DNA of 64,000 nucleotides from Laedolimicola sp934402125 (GTDB taxonomy: Bacteria > Bacillota > Clostridia > Lachnospirales > Lachnospiraceae). The position numbers were made by a program, and so were the translations under genes. The stretch spans positions 620,001 through 684,000 of the forward strand of contig NZ_JBQHTG010000001.1 of assembly GCF_052065835.1 (NCBI RefSeq). The letters run 5' to 3'. Shown here in pieces: positions 63,903-64,000 of this stretch. Below the pieces are notes generated by a model that searched no databases, was not told where the DNA came from, and worked only from the letters and a program-made list of their open reading frames with translations. Numbering within the stretch: position 1 is the stretch's first letter; each line of letters starts with the position of its first letter.

Positions 63903-64000
63903 TTACATTCCCCTCAGCAGCTCATACAGCGTTTTACCCGGATCCATCACGCTGACCGGAAAGCCATACAGCAGTCTCCACAGGTACAACAAAAGTCCCC
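63903..64000 (-). CDS. C-terminal end of a gene cut by the window edge
   Basis: One frame is open from the edge to a TAA at 63903-63905 and reads LLLYLWRLLYGFPVSVMDPGKTLYELL, with plausible codon use. The other two minus-strand frames close within the stretch. Only 31 residues are visible, and the family is not recognised. Confidence 0.4.
   Translation of the reverse strand, partial: GLLLYLWRLLYGFPVSVMDPGKTLYELLRGM

Overview
The window looks like a chromosome segment of a low-GC Gram-positive gut anaerobe of the Lachnospiraceae type. This is inferred from AddAB instead of RecBCD, a CIRCE-controlled groESL, PhoPR with Gram-positive Pho boxes, a YtaF-like sporulation protein and strong GGAGG ribosome binding sites. 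No rRNA, tRNA or CRISPR array was seen.

Core segment 1 (1-28.8 kb, moderate GC): the 3' end of malic enzyme, a membrane-anchored ECF sigma factor, a zinc alcohol dehydrogenase, a MATE pump, then addB-addA followed by a protease-less Lon-type AAA+ gene. Next to addB lies a 555-nt A-rich transcription unit with no ORF, a consensus promoter and an end hairpin, which I read as a large structured noncoding RNA. A complete phosphate-starvation locus follows: a Na/Pi cotransporter-phoR-phoP operon and a pstSCAB-phoU operon, each preceded by 11-bp-periodic Pho boxes. PstS has its two halves in swapped order. The segment ends with a U32-like protein, a sodium-dependent transporter, a NifX/His-Cys/SlyD fusion, rsmH and glpK.

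Mobile island (28,838-58,523, about 29.7 kb, visibly AT-richer): it lies between glpK and the 3' end of guaA. It is bounded by a 12-bp direct repeat that is the last four codons of guaA (E-F-E-stop). At the guaA side are a tyrosine integrase and an Xis-like protein, then ParA, ParB and a RepA-type initiator. A MobV-type relaxase with a hairpin-rich presumptive oriT lies in the middle. Cargo falls into blocks: a DinJ/YafQ toxin-antitoxin pair with a frameshifted toxin; citrate synthase, two MarR regulators and groESL; an RNase III-like protein with a tiny acidic partner; an ADP-ribosylglycohydrolase, VWA protein, macro-HTH protein and GNAT-like protein; a GIY-YIG protein and a SEFIR/TIR-like protein; a type I restriction-modification operon (hsdM-hsdS-hsdR) overlapping the SEFIR gene; and a second methylase-like/single-TRD pair with a degenerate active site. 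Macro, ADP-ribosylglycohydrolase and SEFIR folds all concern NAD or ADP-ribose chemistry, so this block is the best candidate for an undescribed defence or signalling module. A 25-bp palindrome occurs three times in it.

Core segment 2 (58.5-64 kb): guaA, a calcium-type P-type ATPase, a YtaF/MntP-family membrane protein, a small membrane protein, and the C-terminus of another gene at the window edge.
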